Origin: Lachnospiraceae bacterium
GTDB taxonomy: Bacteria; Bacillota; Clostridia; Lachnospirales; Lachnospiraceae
Assembly: GCA_024687745.1 (NCBI GenBank)
Contig: JAILEM010000062.1
Location: forward strand, 1-64,000
DNA length: 64,000 nt
Reading direction: 5' to 3'
In this document: piece after piece, positions 52,697-62,586 of the stretch
How positions within the stretch are numbered: position 1 is the stretch's first letter
Layout: each line of letters opens with the position of its first letter
Translations under genes and position numbers: made by a program
Notes under the pieces: model-generated
Database searches by the model: none
Seen by the model: the letters and a program-made list of their open reading frames with translations, nothing else
What the model was told of the DNA's origin: nothing

Positions 52697-55111
52697 TCAG
52701 GTATTCCTGACAGCTTTCTTTACGCTTTTTCTCTTTATATTATTATTTCTGATATCTGACTTTTTAATCTTTGAATCCGCGGTTTTTGAGCTGCGCTTAT
52801 CAGCTGCTTTGGGATTGCCTTTATTTGACAAAGACATCCCCTTTGCCTTTATCCCCGTCCCGGCTGCAGTTTTACTTTTCTTCACGCTTCTTATCGGTTC
52901 TGATGCCTCCCCGTCATATCTGAAGATCTGAAGTGAAAGAGGCGCAACCTTTACGGTTATGGAATTGTCCCTGCCGTCGCATTCCGAAAGCTTTGAGAAC
53001 TTCACCCTTCTGTTGATATTATCCTTACCACCGTATTTTGCGGAATCGGAATTAAATATTTCCTTATATTTCCCGGGATAGGGAACTCCCACCTTATGCA
53101 GGTCAAAGACGAGATTTGCAAAGTTCAGTATGCACAGATAGGTCTCTTCCTCCGATTTTCTTAAGAAAATTATAATATTTTCATTTGCGGAGATATTGTT
53201 GATCCACTCAAAGCCTTCTGTCTCGTTATCTCTCTCATACAGGGCAGGACTTTCCTTATAAAGCTTCAAAAGATCCCTTATATAATCATTGAACTGTCTG
53301 TGATCATCATATTGAAGCAGATCCCACTCCACCTCACGTTCTTCATTCCACTCATCATACTCTGCGATATCCTGTCCCATAAAGCTTAACATCTTTCCCG
53401 GATGTGTGAGCATATATCCATACGCGGCCCTGAGGTTTGCAAATCTGTCCCCGGTCTCTCCCGGCATTTTGGAAAGCATGGAGGCCTTTCCGTGCACCAC
53501 CTCATCATGGGAAAAGCAAAGTATAAACCTTTCGGAATAGGCATATATCATACTGAATGTGAGTTCACCGTAATGATGCGTTCTGAAGAAGGGATCGAAT
53601 CTCAGATATTCCGTAAAATCATTCATCCATCCCATATTCCATTTATAATCAAAGCCAAGGCCCTGATCCTTAAGATCTCCCGTAATATTAGGCCAGGCCG
53701 TCGATTCCTCCGCTATCATGAGAGAGCCGTCATCCAATTTCTTATGGATCGAGTTCAGATGCTTTATAAACTCCACGGCCTCAAGGTTTTCCTTACCGCC
53801 GTACATGTTGGGTATCCACTCACCGTCCTGTTTTCCGTAATCAAGATACAGCATCGAAGCCACTGCATCCATCCTTATGCCGTCTGCATGGAATTCCCTT
53901 ATCCAGTACAGGGCATTTGCCAGAAGGTAATTCTTTACCTGGGGTCTTCCGTAGTTATAGATAAGTGTTCCCCAGTGCGGATGATACCCCTGTCTTGGGT
54001 CGAGATGTTCATACAGACAGGTCCCGTCAAAGGCGGAAAGTCCCTGTATATCCCTCGGAAAATGGGCAGGCACCCAGTCAAGTATCACTCCTATACCCTC
54101 ATTATGCATGTAATTCATGAAGTATTTAAAATCATCATAAGAACCGTAACGGGAGGTCGGAGCATAATAGCCAAGTGTCTGATAACCCCAGGATGCATCA
54201 AGAGGATGCTCCATGATCGGCATTAGTTCAATATGGGTATATCCCATATCCTTAACATAATCCGCTATCATTTCGGCAAGCTCCCTGTAATTATAAAACT
54301 CCCTTCCGTCCTTCGGTTTTCTGAACGATCCCAGATGAAGCTCATAAACAGAGAGAGGCCTGTCCTTTCCCTGATGAACCTTTCTGTTCTTCATCCATTC
54401 ATCATCATCAAACTCAAAGGTACTCTCCCTCACAACAGAAGCCGTTGCCGGCCTGAGCTCTGCCCCATAGCCGTAGGGATCCGCCTTAAGGGAAATGTTG
54501 TCTCCTTTAAGCTTTAATTCATACTTATATATCGCCCCGTCCAGAACACCGGGGATGAAAAGCTCAAAAATCCCGCCTTTTTCTATTTTTCGCATCTGAT
54601 GGACTCTTCCGTCCCAGCCGTTAAAGTCCCCGACCACGCTTACCCTTATGGCATTGGGAGCCCAAAGGGCAAAATTGGTTCCCTTGACGCCGCCGTATTC
54701 CATAACATGAGCCCCAAGGATCTTATAAATCTCATAATGGATCCCTGCATTGAATCTTTCTATATCATCCTTTGAAATGATGGAGTCATAGCAATAGGGA
54801 TCTCTTACGATAGTCTCTTTTCCCTTCCTGTCAATGACCCTGAAATAATAGCTGTAGGTATATCTTTTGAGGGTTTTGATGAAAACCGCATAAAATCCCT
54901 CTTCGTCCGCCAGCTCCATAGGGTATTCCGATGTGGATTTATTATATGTTACAACCGCATATACCTTTTTGACATTCGGAATGAACGTCTGTATCAGTAT
55001 ACCCCCGCTCACATAATGACCGCCCAGGATATCGTGCGGTTTTTCTTCTTCAGAATAAACAACTGCCTCAATTTCCGGCCAGTCCATCATTTTATAGAGC
55101 TTTTTGTTCAT
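52697..55111 (-). CDS. glgB: 1,4-alpha-glucan branching enzyme, with basic C-terminal tail
   Basis: The 804-residue GH13 enzyme has an N-terminal carbohydrate domain and the catalytic motifs GIRMDAVASMLY, EESTAWPNIT and FSHDEVVHGK. It makes alpha-1,6 branches in glycogen. The usual end (PLSLQIFRY) is followed by about 70 extra residues rich in Lys, Ser and Asn, probably disordered. No other glycogen gene is near. It follows the DUF1015 gene by nine bases and is probably in its transcript. AGGTAGGAT precedes the ATG. Confidence 0.94.
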   Translation of the reverse strand: MNKKLYKMMDWPEIEAVVYSEEEKPHDILGGHYVSGGILIQTFIPNVKKVYAVVTYNKSTSEYPMELADEEGFYAVFIKTLKRYTYSYYFRVIDRKGKETIVRDPYCYDSIISKDDIERFNAGIHYEIYKILGAHVMEYGGVKGTNFALWAPNAIRVSVVGDFNGWDGRVHQMRKIEKGGIFELFIPGVLDGAIYKYELKLKGDNISLKADPYGYGAELRPATASVVRESTFEFDDDEWMKNRKVHQGKDRPLSVYELHLGSFRKPKDGREFYNYRELAEMIADYVKDMGYTHIELMPIMEHPLDASWGYQTLGYYAPTSRYGSYDDFKYFMNYMHNEGIGVILDWVPAHFPRDIQGLSAFDGTCLYEHLDPRQGYHPHWGTLIYNYGRPQVKNYLLANALYWIREFHADGIRMDAVASMLYLDYGKQDGEWIPNMYGGKENLEAVEFIKHLNSIHKKLDDGSLMIAEESTAWPNITGDLKDQGLGFDYKWNMGWMNDFTEYLRFDPFFRTHHYGELTFSMIYAYSERFILCFSHDEVVHGKASMLSKMPGETGDRFANLRAAYGYMLTHPGKMLSFMGQDIAEYDEWNEEREVEWDLLQYDDHRQFNDYIRDLLKLYKESPALYERDNETEGFEWINNISANENIIIFLRKSEEETYLCILNFANLVFDLHKVGVPYPGKYKEIFNSDSAKYGGKDNINRRVKFSKLSECDGRDNSITVKVAPLSLQIFRYDGEASEPIRSVKKSKTAAGTGIKAKGMSLSNKGNPKAADKRSSKTADSKIKKSDIRNNNIKRKSVKKAVRNT

Positions 55112-55120
55112 ATACAGATC

Positions 55121-56362
55121 CTACCTTTCGATTTCATGGATATAAAGACCGCTTCTCAGTTTCGGTTCAAACCATGTGGATTTCGGCGGCATTAAAAGGT
55201 TGTTATCCGCAACCCTGAATAACTCTCCTATCGAAGTCGGATACATGGCAAAGGCTATCCTGCAGTCTGTTGAAACCCTTCTCTCAAGCTCTAAAAGGCC
55301 TCTTATGCCTCCGACAAAATCGATACCCGGATCAGTCTTTGGATCTTTTATCCCAAATAAAGGTTCTAAGATCTCATTTTGCAGAACAGAGACATCTAGT
55401 GACTGCACCGGATCATCGGATCTTAACTCGTCGGCAAATTCATAGGAATACCATTCATTTTCAAGATAAACGGATACCTCTCCCTTATGCCCCGGAGCCT
55501 TTGCCTCTCTTCCAAGCTTCTTAAGGCTTCCCTTTTTCTTAAGAAAACCAAGGACTTCATCCGGTGTATGTCCGTTAAGATCCTTTATCACCCTGTTATA
55601 ATCCATTATCATCAGCTGGTCATCCGGAAAAAGAACGGAAAGAAAATAATTAAACTCCTCATTCCCCTTATGATCAGGGTGTTCTTCTCTTCGTTTAAGT
55701 CCAACCTTTACAGCGGATGCGCACCTGTGATGACCGTCTGCTATATATATGGAATCCATATCCTTAAAGGCTTTGGATATAATCTCAGTATCCGACGGAT
55801 CCGATATCGTGTAACCCCTGTGCCTGATACCGTCATCAGAGATAAAATCATAATCGCAGGCCTTTTCCTTAGTCCTTTTAACCACTTCATTTATGGCTTC
55901 ATTACTCTTATATGCAAGGAAGATAGGACCTGTCTGTGCGCTCAGAAAATCAACATGCCTTATCCTGTCCGCTTCCTTGTCAGCCCTTGTATTTTCATGC
56001 TTTTTGATAACATTGTTAAGATAATCATCTATGGAAGCTACGGCAACTATACCGGTCTGCGACCTTTCATTCATCGTAAGCTCATAGATGTAATAATTCT
56101 TCCTGTCATCCTTTACAAGATCCCCCTTTGAGATCATATCCTCAAAAAGCTCTTCTGCCTTTGAATATACTGCATCATCATAGGTATCAACATCATCGGG
56201 CAGCTGTGTCTCGGCCCTGTCTATCCTTAAAAAAGAATATTCGTCGCCCTCCACGCAGGCCTTTGCCTCTGCTCTGTTATATACATCATAGGGAAGAGCC
56301 GCTATCCTGCTCTCAAGTCCCTTCTTTGGTCTTATTGCATAAAAAGGTAAGATATCTGCCAT
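55121..56362 (-). CDS. DUF1015 family protein
   Basis: The 413-residue protein matches DUF1015 over its length: RIAALPYDVYNRAEA, FLRIDRAE, IYIADGHHRCASA and SVLFPDDQLMIMDYNRV. The biochemical role is unknown; in clostridia it is often beside serA/serC, as here. The family hints at a small-molecule enzyme (the His-rich GHHR loop). AAGGAG precedes the ATG at 56362. A good promoter lies upstream, sharing -35 bases with the divergent small gene. Confidence 0.9.
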   Translation of the reverse strand: MADILPFYAIRPKKGLESRIAALPYDVYNRAEAKACVEGDEYSFLRIDRAETQLPDDVDTYDDAVYSKAEELFEDMISKGDLVKDDRKNYYIYELTMNERSQTGIVAVASIDDYLNNVIKKHENTRADKEADRIRHVDFLSAQTGPIFLAYKSNEAINEVVKRTKEKACDYDFISDDGIRHRGYTISDPSDTEIISKAFKDMDSIYIADGHHRCASAVKVGLKRREEHPDHKGNEEFNYFLSVLFPDDQLMIMDYNRVIKDLNGHTPDEVLGFLKKKGSLKKLGREAKAPGHKGEVSVYLENEWYSYEFADELRSDDPVQSLDVSVLQNEILEPLFGIKDPKTDPGIDFVGGIRGLLELERRVSTDCRIAFAMYPTSIGELFRVADNNLLMPPKSTWFEPKLRSGLYIHEIER

Positions 56363-56418
56363 TGTCCGGTCTCCTTATCTGTGTCCGGGCATTATGAGCC
56401 CTTATACACTATCCTTAT

Positions 56419-56447
56419 ATTTTAAGCCACAGGCCGCCTTTTGACAA
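56419..56447 (-). promoter_or_regulatory. Promoter of the DUF1015-glgB unit
   Basis: On the minus strand TTGTCA (56447-56442), exactly 17 bases and TAAAAT (56424-56419). The -35 box overlaps that of the divergent promoter. Confidence 0.7.
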
Positions 56448-56469
56448 GAAAGAATACAGATGATATTAT
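56441..56469 (+). promoter_or_regulatory. Promoter of the small plus-strand gene
   Basis: TTGACA (56441-56446), 17 bases and TATTAT (56464-56469) lie 34 bases before the ATG at 56504. The -35 shares bases 56442-56446 with the minus-strand -35. Confidence 0.75.
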
Positions 56470-56503
56470 TGTTGAACAAAATATCTTAAGGAGAAAACAT
56501 ATC

Positions 56504-56767
56504 ATGAATGACTCGGACAGGAAATTTCTTGAAAGAATTAATAAATATGCGGAGGAGGTTCTTAAAGACATCGATCCGCAAAAAACCCCGATCTCTTTTC
56601 AGCTTGAAAAGCTAAAGCCCGTTATGGAGGAGCTTTCAAAAGAAACCGGGATGAACGTCGAAGATGTTTTTATAAAATATATGGATCTTGCCAGTGAACA
56701 AGGCGTCGAGGCCGAGAACAAGCTAAAGGAAGATCTCGGCCCCGATGTTGATATTGAAATAAGATAA
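56504..56767 (+). CDS. Small hypothetical helical protein
   Basis: The 87-residue protein is charged and mostly helical, with no signal or membrane segment (FLERINKYAEEVLKDI, LEKLKPVMEELSKETG). I do not recognise the family. AAGGAG lies ten bases before the ATG. The frame is open from 56441, but that codon is the -35 box. It converges with serA, three bases apart. The consensus promoter supports its being real. Confidence 0.75.
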   Translation: MNDSDRKFLERINKYAEEVLKDIDPQKTPISFQLEKLKPVMEELSKETGMNVEDVFIKYMDLASEQGVEAENKLKEDLGPDVDIEIR

Positions 56768-56770
56768 GTT

Positions 56771-57934
56771 TTATTTTACTACCCTTACCCTGATGACTCC
56801 TTCGATAGCTCTGAGCTTTTCAACTATCTCCGCCGTTACCGGGGATTCAACATCGATCATGGTATAAGCATAATCACCCTTTGATTTGTTGATCATGTCG
56901 GTAATGTTTATACCAAGATCACCGAAATTTGCGGTGAACTTAGTGATCATGTTGGCTGTATTGGTATGATGTATGGCTACTCTTCCGGCACTCTGGCAGA
57001 TTCCCATATCTGCCTTTGGGAAATTGACGGAATTTATGATGTTTCCGTTTTCAAGATAGTCCATAAGCTCTTTTACGGCCATCTTTGCACAGTTATCCTC
57101 GGATTCCTCCGTAGAAGCTCCAAGATGAGGGATGACTATGCAGCCTTCGGTTCCCGCAGTCGTGGTATTGGGGAAATCGGTTACGTATTTCCTTACTTTT
57201 CCGTTCTTTATGGCCTCTATCACAGCCTCTTCATCCACAAGGAGATCCCTTGCAAAGTTAAGGATTATGACTCCGTCCTTCATCCTGCTCACTGCTTCTT
57301 TACTTATGGTTCCCTTTGTCGAATCCATAAGCGGAACATGGATGGTTATTATATCGCATTCCTCGTATATCTCTTCCACATTAAGAACATGCTTTATATC
57401 TCTTGAAAGATTCCATGCGGCATCAACCGAAATATAGGGATCATAACCGTACACTTCCATTCCCATATGTTTGGCGGCGTTGGCAACTCTTACACCTATG
57501 GCTCCAAGACCTATTATACCAAGCTTTTTGTTCATGATCTCGGTACCGGCAAATTTCTTCTTTTCCTTTTCGGCATCCTTTGCTATGGTTTCACTGCCCT
57601 TATTTGCCTTAACCCACTCTATACCGCCGACAACATCTCTGGATGCAAGAAGCATTCCGGCAAAAACAAGTTCCTTTACCCCGTTTGCATTCGCTCCGGG
57701 TGTATTAAATACGACTATCCCCTTCTTTGCGCATTCATCAAGAGGAATGTTATTGACACCGGCCCCTGCTCTTGCTACGGCAAGCAGACCATCGGGAAGC
57801 TCCATATCATGCATTGAAGCCGAACGCACAAGAACGCCATCGGCATCCTTTATATCTTCAACCTTTGTAAAGGAATCAGTAAATTTCTCAAGTCCTACCT
57901 CAGAGATGGGATTCAAACAAGCATATTTAAACAT
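56771..57934 (-). CDS. serA: D-3-phosphoglycerate dehydrogenase with C-terminal ACT-like end
   Basis: The 387-residue protein has the NAD loop IGLGAIGVRVANAA, the catalytic Arg in NFARD and the active-site His in HLGASTEESEDN. The C-terminal 75 residues look like a compact ACT domain that binds serine. It makes phosphohydroxypyruvate, the first step to serine. The start directly follows the serC stop; GGAG lies just inside serC. Confidence 0.95.
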   Translation of the reverse strand: MFKYACLNPISEVGLEKFTDSFTKVEDIKDADGVLVRSASMHDMELPDGLLAVARAGAGVNNIPLDECAKKGIVVFNTPGANANGVKELVFAGMLLASRDVVGGIEWVKANKGSETIAKDAEKEKKKFAGTEIMNKKLGIIGLGAIGVRVANAAKHMGMEVYGYDPYISVDAAWNLSRDIKHVLNVEEIYEECDIITIHVPLMDSTKGTISKEAVSRMKDGVIILNFARDLLVDEEAVIEAIKNGKVRKYVTDFPNTTTAGTEGCIVIPHLGASTEESEDNCAKMAVKELMDYLENGNIINSVNFPKADMGICQSAGRVAIHHTNTANMITKFTANFGDLGINITDMINKSKGDYAYTMIDVESPVTAEIVEKLRAIEGVIRVRVVK

Positions 57935-59017
57935 TTAACCGTTCTCCTTCTCAAATTTCTTCATAAATTCAACAAGCTTCTCAACACCCTCTATGGGCAT
58001 CGCATTATAGATAGAAGCCCTCATTCCTCCGACGGTTCTGTGTCCCTTAAGACTCACAAGGCCTTCCGCTGCAGCTTCCTTTACAAACTTAGCATCAAGC
58101 TCTTCGTTTCCGGTTACAAAGGGTACATTCATAAGTGATCTTGAATCCTTCTCCACGGTACCCTTAAAAAGCTTTGATCCGTCAAGGAAATCATATAAGA
58201 TCTTTGCCTTCTTTTCATTGATCTCCTTCATCTTTGAAAGTCCGCCCATCTTCTTTATCCACTTAAACACCTTTCCGCAGATATATATACCGTAAGCAGG
58301 AGGTGTATTATAAAGAGAATCCGCATCGGCATGTGTTTTATACTTAAGCATTGTAGGAGTCATCGGAAGTGTATCTTCCGTGATAAGATCCTCTCTTATT
58401 ATCACGATAACAACACCGGCAGGTCCTACATTCTTCTGTACTCCGCCATAGATCAGTCCGTATTTTGTAACATCCACAGGCTCTGACAGAAAGCATGAGG
58501 ATACATCCGCAACAAGTGTCTTTCCTTTGGTATTTGGAAGTGTCTTAAACTTTGTTCCGTAGATCGTATTATTCTCGCAGATATAAACATAGTCGGCATC
58601 TTCGGATATAGGAAGATCCGAGCAATCGGGGATGTACGAAAAGGTCTTATCCTCAGATGAGGCAATCGCATTGGCCTTTCCATAGATCTGTGCTTCCTTC
58701 CATGCCTTCTTGGCCCACTGTCCGGTTATGATATAATCGGCAACCTTATTTTTCATAAGGTTCATGGGTATCATCGCAAACTGCTGGCTTGCGCCTCCCT
58801 GTAAGAACAGCACCTTATAATTATCGGGGATGTTCATGATATCACGAAGATCCTTTTCTGCCTCTTTAATGATATTATCATATGTCTTGGAACGATGGCT
58901 CATCTCCATCACTGACATGCCGCTGCCCTGATAATCAAGCATCTCATCTGCGGCCTCTCTGAGTACTTCTTCGGGCAATACTGCCGGTCCTGCCGAAAAA
59001 TTGTAAACTCTGCTCAC
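57935..59017 (-). CDS. serC: Phosphoserine aminotransferase
   Basis: The 360-residue PLP enzyme begins RVYNFSAGPAVLPEEVL and has the Lys site in IYGGVQKNVGPAG. It converts phosphohydroxypyruvate to phosphoserine. The start is GTG at 59017, with GGAGGAG seven bases upstream. It is first in a serC-serA operon with its own promoter. Confidence 0.96.
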   Translation of the reverse strand: MSRVYNFSAGPAVLPEEVLREAADEMLDYQGSGMSVMEMSHRSKTYDNIIKEAEKDLRDIMNIPDNYKVLFLQGGASQQFAMIPMNLMKNKVADYIITGQWAKKAWKEAQIYGKANAIASSEDKTFSYIPDCSDLPISEDADYVYICENNTIYGTKFKTLPNTKGKTLVADVSSCFLSEPVDVTKYGLIYGGVQKNVGPAGVVIVIIREDLITEDTLPMTPTMLKYKTHADADSLYNTPPAYGIYICGKVFKWIKKMGGLSKMKEINEKKAKILYDFLDGSKLFKGTVEKDSRSLMNVPFVTGNEELDAKFVKEAAAEGLVSLKGHRTVGGMRASIYNAMPIEGVEKLVEFMKKFEKENG

Positions 59018-59057
59018 CTTTAATCTCCTCCTGTATAATATTCTTATTTTAACTTAC

Positions 59058-59086
59058 AATGTATCACTTTAACCGGGCAGGGTCAA
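59058..59086 (-). promoter_or_regulatory. Candidate promoter of serC-serA
   Basis: On the minus strand TTGACC (59086-59081), 17 bases and TACATT (59063-59058), about 40 bases before the GTG. A 12-bp palindrome ACCGGATCCGGT lies just upstream. Confidence 0.5.
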
Positions 59087-59110
59087 ACCGGATCCGGTCC
59101 GGATAAAAGC

Positions 59111-60787
59111 TTACTTACTTTCCATATCGGAAGCATCAAAAGCATCCGATATGGGAGCTCCTGCGGGAACCATGGGAAATACCTTATCATCAGGATCCAC
59201 GATCACCTCAAGGACAACGGGTTCCTTAAGAGAGAGAGCCCATTTTATCTTTTCCTCTACCTCTTCCTTCCTTGTGATCCTTGCCGCCTTACAGCCAAGA
59301 CCCTCGGCAACCTTACAATAATCCACCTTATCGGAAAGTATGGTATTGGAATATCTCTTGTTATAGAAGAGAGTCTGCCACTGTCTTACCATACCCAGTA
59401 CTGAATTATTGATCACCACCTGGATGATCGGGATATTATAGTTGCTTGCAGTCGCAAGCTCATTCATATTCATCCTGAAGCACCCGTCTCCACCGATATT
59501 GATGACGGTCTTATCGGGTCTTCCGACCTTTGCACCTATCGAAGCGCCAAGACCGTACCCCATGGTTCCGAGTCCTCCCGATGAGATAAATGTACGGGGT
59601 TCCTTATAAAGATAATACTGAGCAGCCCACATCTGATGCTGTCCCACATCGGTTGTGATTATGGCATTTCCCCCGGTCTGCTTATAAAGCTCTTCGATTA
59701 TATAAGGACAGGTAAGAACAGAATGGTCATAATCAAGCGGAAACTGCTCCTTTAATTTATTGACCTCTTCTATCCACTCGGTATGATCACACTTTTCCAT
59801 CCTTTCGTTGAGTATACCGAGTATCTCCTTTACGTCTCCGATAACGCTTGAATCCACCTTGATATTTTTGTTTATCTCGGCCGGATCGATATCAATATGA
59901 ATGATCTTTGCACTGTTTGCAAATTTCTTTGCGTTTCCGATGACACGATCCGAGAACCTTGCTCCGATCGCGATAAGGAGATCACATCTGCTCACTCCAA
60001 AGTTAGATGCCTTGGTGCCGTGCATTCCTATCATTCCCGTATAGAGGGGATCCCTTCCGTCAAATCCGCCCTTCCCCATAAGGGTATCACATACGGGAGC
60101 ATCAAGCTTATGCGCAAATTCCGAAAGTTCTTTGCTCGCACCGGATATTACGGTTCCTCCTCCGGTGTAAATAAAGGGCTTTTTTGATCTTTTTATAAGC
60201 TTTAGCGCTTTTTCCAGATCTTCTTCGGTATATTTCCCGGTGATCGTAAGTGTTTCGGGCTTACCCGGCTTAAATTCCGCCTTGTTGGCGGTAACATCCT
60301 TGGTTATATCCACAAGTACAGGACCGGGTCTTCCCGAACGGGCTATGGCAAATGCTTTTCTCAAAGTACCGGCAAGCTCATTTACATCCTTGACTATATA
60401 GCCGTGCTTTGTTATCGGCATCGTTATACCTGCTATATCCACCTCCTGGAAGGTATCCTTTCCAAGAAGAGGCAGAGCAACATTTGCCGTTATGGCCACT
60501 AAGGGCACGGAATCCATATAGGCCGTCGCTATTCCGGTAACAAGATTGGTCGCTCCGGGACCCGATGTGGCAAAGCATACTCCAACCTTGCCTGTCGCTC
60601 TTGCATATCCGTCCGCGGCATGTGCCGCTCCCTGTTCATGGCTTGTGAGATAATGCTTTATGCTATCCCTGTAATCATAAAGTGTATCGTAAATATTAAG
60701 GATGGTTCCTCCGGGATAACCAAAAACGGTGTCCACCCCGTTCTCCTTTAATACTTCCATAACTATCTGTGAACCAGTCATCTGCAT
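59111..60787 (-). CDS. ilvB: Acetolactate synthase large subunit
   Basis: The 558-residue ThDP enzyme has the glutamate of TSHEQGAAHAADGYARATGK, the FAD-binding middle domain and the ThDP motif GDGCFRMNMNELATA, then VVINNSVLGMVRQWQ. It starts valine and isoleucine synthesis. No ilvN small subunit is adjacent. AAGGAG is eight bases before the ATG. It follows ilvD by 75 bases. Confidence 0.95.
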   Translation of the reverse strand: MQMTGSQIVMEVLKENGVDTVFGYPGGTILNIYDTLYDYRDSIKHYLTSHEQGAAHAADGYARATGKVGVCFATSGPGATNLVTGIATAYMDSVPLVAITANVALPLLGKDTFQEVDIAGITMPITKHGYIVKDVNELAGTLRKAFAIARSGRPGPVLVDITKDVTANKAEFKPGKPETLTITGKYTEEDLEKALKLIKRSKKPFIYTGGGTVISGASKELSEFAHKLDAPVCDTLMGKGGFDGRDPLYTGMIGMHGTKASNFGVSRCDLLIAIGARFSDRVIGNAKKFANSAKIIHIDIDPAEINKNIKVDSSVIGDVKEILGILNERMEKCDHTEWIEEVNKLKEQFPLDYDHSVLTCPYIIEELYKQTGGNAIITTDVGQHQMWAAQYYLYKEPRTFISSGGLGTMGYGLGASIGAKVGRPDKTVINIGGDGCFRMNMNELATASNYNIPIIQVVINNSVLGMVRQWQTLFYNKRYSNTILSDKVDYCKVAEGLGCKAARITRKEEVEEKIKWALSLKEPVVLEVIVDPDDKVFPMVPAGAPISDAFDASDMESK

Positions 60788-60862
60788 CTGTCTTTCTCCT
60801 TCATCTTAGGCCTATGGATCCTGTCATTGGATTATTCAAAGATCCGCAAGTGTCCGTCACGG

Positions 60863-62530
60863 TTATCCGGGAACATTTAATATGGCTCCCCTGTTACCGC
60901 TTGTAACAAGCTTCTCATATCTGGCAAGATAACCCGTGGTAACCTTTGGCTCTCTCGGTCTCCATTCCGACCTTCTCTTCTCCATTTCCTCATCACTTAT
61001 ATCAATATCAAGCTTCATGGCGGGAATATCTATCTTTATGATATCGCCTTCCTTAACAAAGGCTATGGGGCCTCCCACTGCTGCCTCCGGCGATACATGT
61101 CCAATGGATGCTCCCCTTGATGCTCCTGAAAATCTTCCGTCAGTGATAAGGGCAACGCTGCTTCCAAGTCCCATTCCCGCTATCGCCGAGGTGGGATTTA
61201 GCATTTCTCTCATTCCCGGGCCTCCCTTGGGCCCCTCATACCTTATAACGACAACATCTCCTTCAACTATTCTGCCACCCTTGATCGCATCTATGGCATC
61301 CTCTTCACAGTCAAACACTCTTGCAGGTCCTTCATGCTTTAACATCTCAGGTGCCACTGCAGAACGTTTTACAACACTGCCATCGGGTGCAAGGTTTCCT
61401 TTAAGCACAGCAAGTCCGCCCGTCCCGGAATAAGGGTTGTCGTTAGGCCTTATGACCTCAGGATTGAGATTTATGGCATGCTTTATGTTCTCACCTATAG
61501 TCTTTCCGGTAACCGTCATGCAATCGGTATTTAAAAGACCAAGATCCGCAAGCTGCTTCATGACAGCATAAACTCCGCCGGCTTCATTAAGATCCTCCAT
61601 ATAAGTCGGCCCCGCGGGAGCAAGATGGCAGAGATTGGGAGTCTTTTCACTTATCTCATTTGCTATCTCTATATCAAAATCAAAGCCTATCTCATGAGCT
61701 ATGGCAGGTATGTGGAGCATGGAGTTTGTGGAACATCCAAGCGCCATATCTACGGTAAGTGCATTGATAATTGCTTCCTTTGTGATTATATCCCTTGCCC
61801 TTATATTCTTTTTATACATTTCCATAACAGCCATCCCGGCTTCCTTGGCAAGTCTTATCCTGTTTGAGTAAACAGCGGGGATGGTACCGTTACCCCTAAG
61901 GCCCATTCCCAGTGCCTCGGTAAGACAGTTCATCGAATTTGCCGTATACATACCGGAGCATGATCCGCATGTCGGGCATGCATTTTCCTCAAAATATTTC
62001 AGCTCGTCATCATCGATCTTTCCTGCCGCATTTGCACCTACTGCCTCGAACATGCTTGAGAGAGAAGTCTTATGGCCATGTACATGTCCTGCGAGCATCG
62101 GACCTCCGGACACAAAAACGGTCGGAAGATTAACCCTTGCAGCAGCCATAAGAAGCCCCGGTACATTCTTATCACAGTTTGGTACCATAACAAGGGCATC
62201 AAACTGATGGGCAAGTGCCATACACTCTGTGGAATCGGCTATAAGATCCCTGGTAACGAGTGAATATTTCATCCCTATATGTCCCATCGCTATTCCGTCG
62301 CACACTGCTATGGCCGGAAAAACAACCGGTGTACCTCCTGCCATTGCAACACCCTGCTTTACGGCATTTACGATCTTATCAAGATTCATATGTCCCGGAA
62401 CTATCTCATTGTATGAGCTTACGATCCCGACAAGAGGCCTTTCCATTTCTTCCTTTGTAAATCCCAGCGCATTAAACAGGGATCTGTGCGGTGCAGCCTG
62501 GGCACCCTTCTTTACAGCATCACTTTTCAT
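60863..62530 (-). CDS. ilvD: Dihydroxy-acid dehydratase
   Basis: The 555-residue iron-sulfur enzyme has the Cys sites [15 protein letters not shown] and [19 protein letters not shown], and ends with [15 protein letters not shown]. It dehydrates the branched-chain dihydroxy acids to keto acids. The ATG at 62530 has AGGTGA upstream; a GTG at 62539 overlaps that site. It lies between leuB and ilvB. Confidence 0.95.
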   Translation of the reverse strand: MKSDAVKKGAQAAPHRSLFNALGFTKEEMERPLVGIVSSYNEIVPGHMNLDKIVNAVKQGVAMAGGTPVVFPAIAVCDGIAMGHIGMKYSLVTRDLIADSTECMALAHQFDALVMVPNCDKNVPGLLMAAARVNLPTVFVSGGPMLAGHVHGHKTSLSSMFEAVGANAAGKIDDDELKYFEENACPTCGSCSGMYTANSMNCLTEALGMGLRGNGTIPAVYSNRIRLAKEAGMAVMEMYKKNIRARDIITKEAIINALTVDMALGCSTNSMLHIPAIAHEIGFDFDIEIANEISEKTPNLCHLAPAGPTYMEDLNEAGGVYAVMKQLADLGLLNTDCMTVTGKTIGENIKHAINLNPEVIRPNDNPYSGTGGLAVLKGNLAPDGSVVKRSAVAPEMLKHEGPARVFDCEEDAIDAIKGGRIVEGDVVVIRYEGPKGGPGMREMLNPTSAIAGMGLGSSVALITDGRFSGASRGASIGHVSPEAAVGGPIAFVKEGDIIKIDIPAMKLDIDISDEEMEKRRSEWRPREPKVTTGYLARYEKLVTSGNRGAILNVPG

Positions 62531-62586
62531 TTTCTTCACCTGCCCTAAACTCTTATTTTAAATCTGTTGTAATTACCAAAATATCA

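Noticed and set aside
56441..56503. N-terminal extension of the small plus-strand protein
   Set aside because: The TTG at 56441 is the -35 hexamer of its own promoter.
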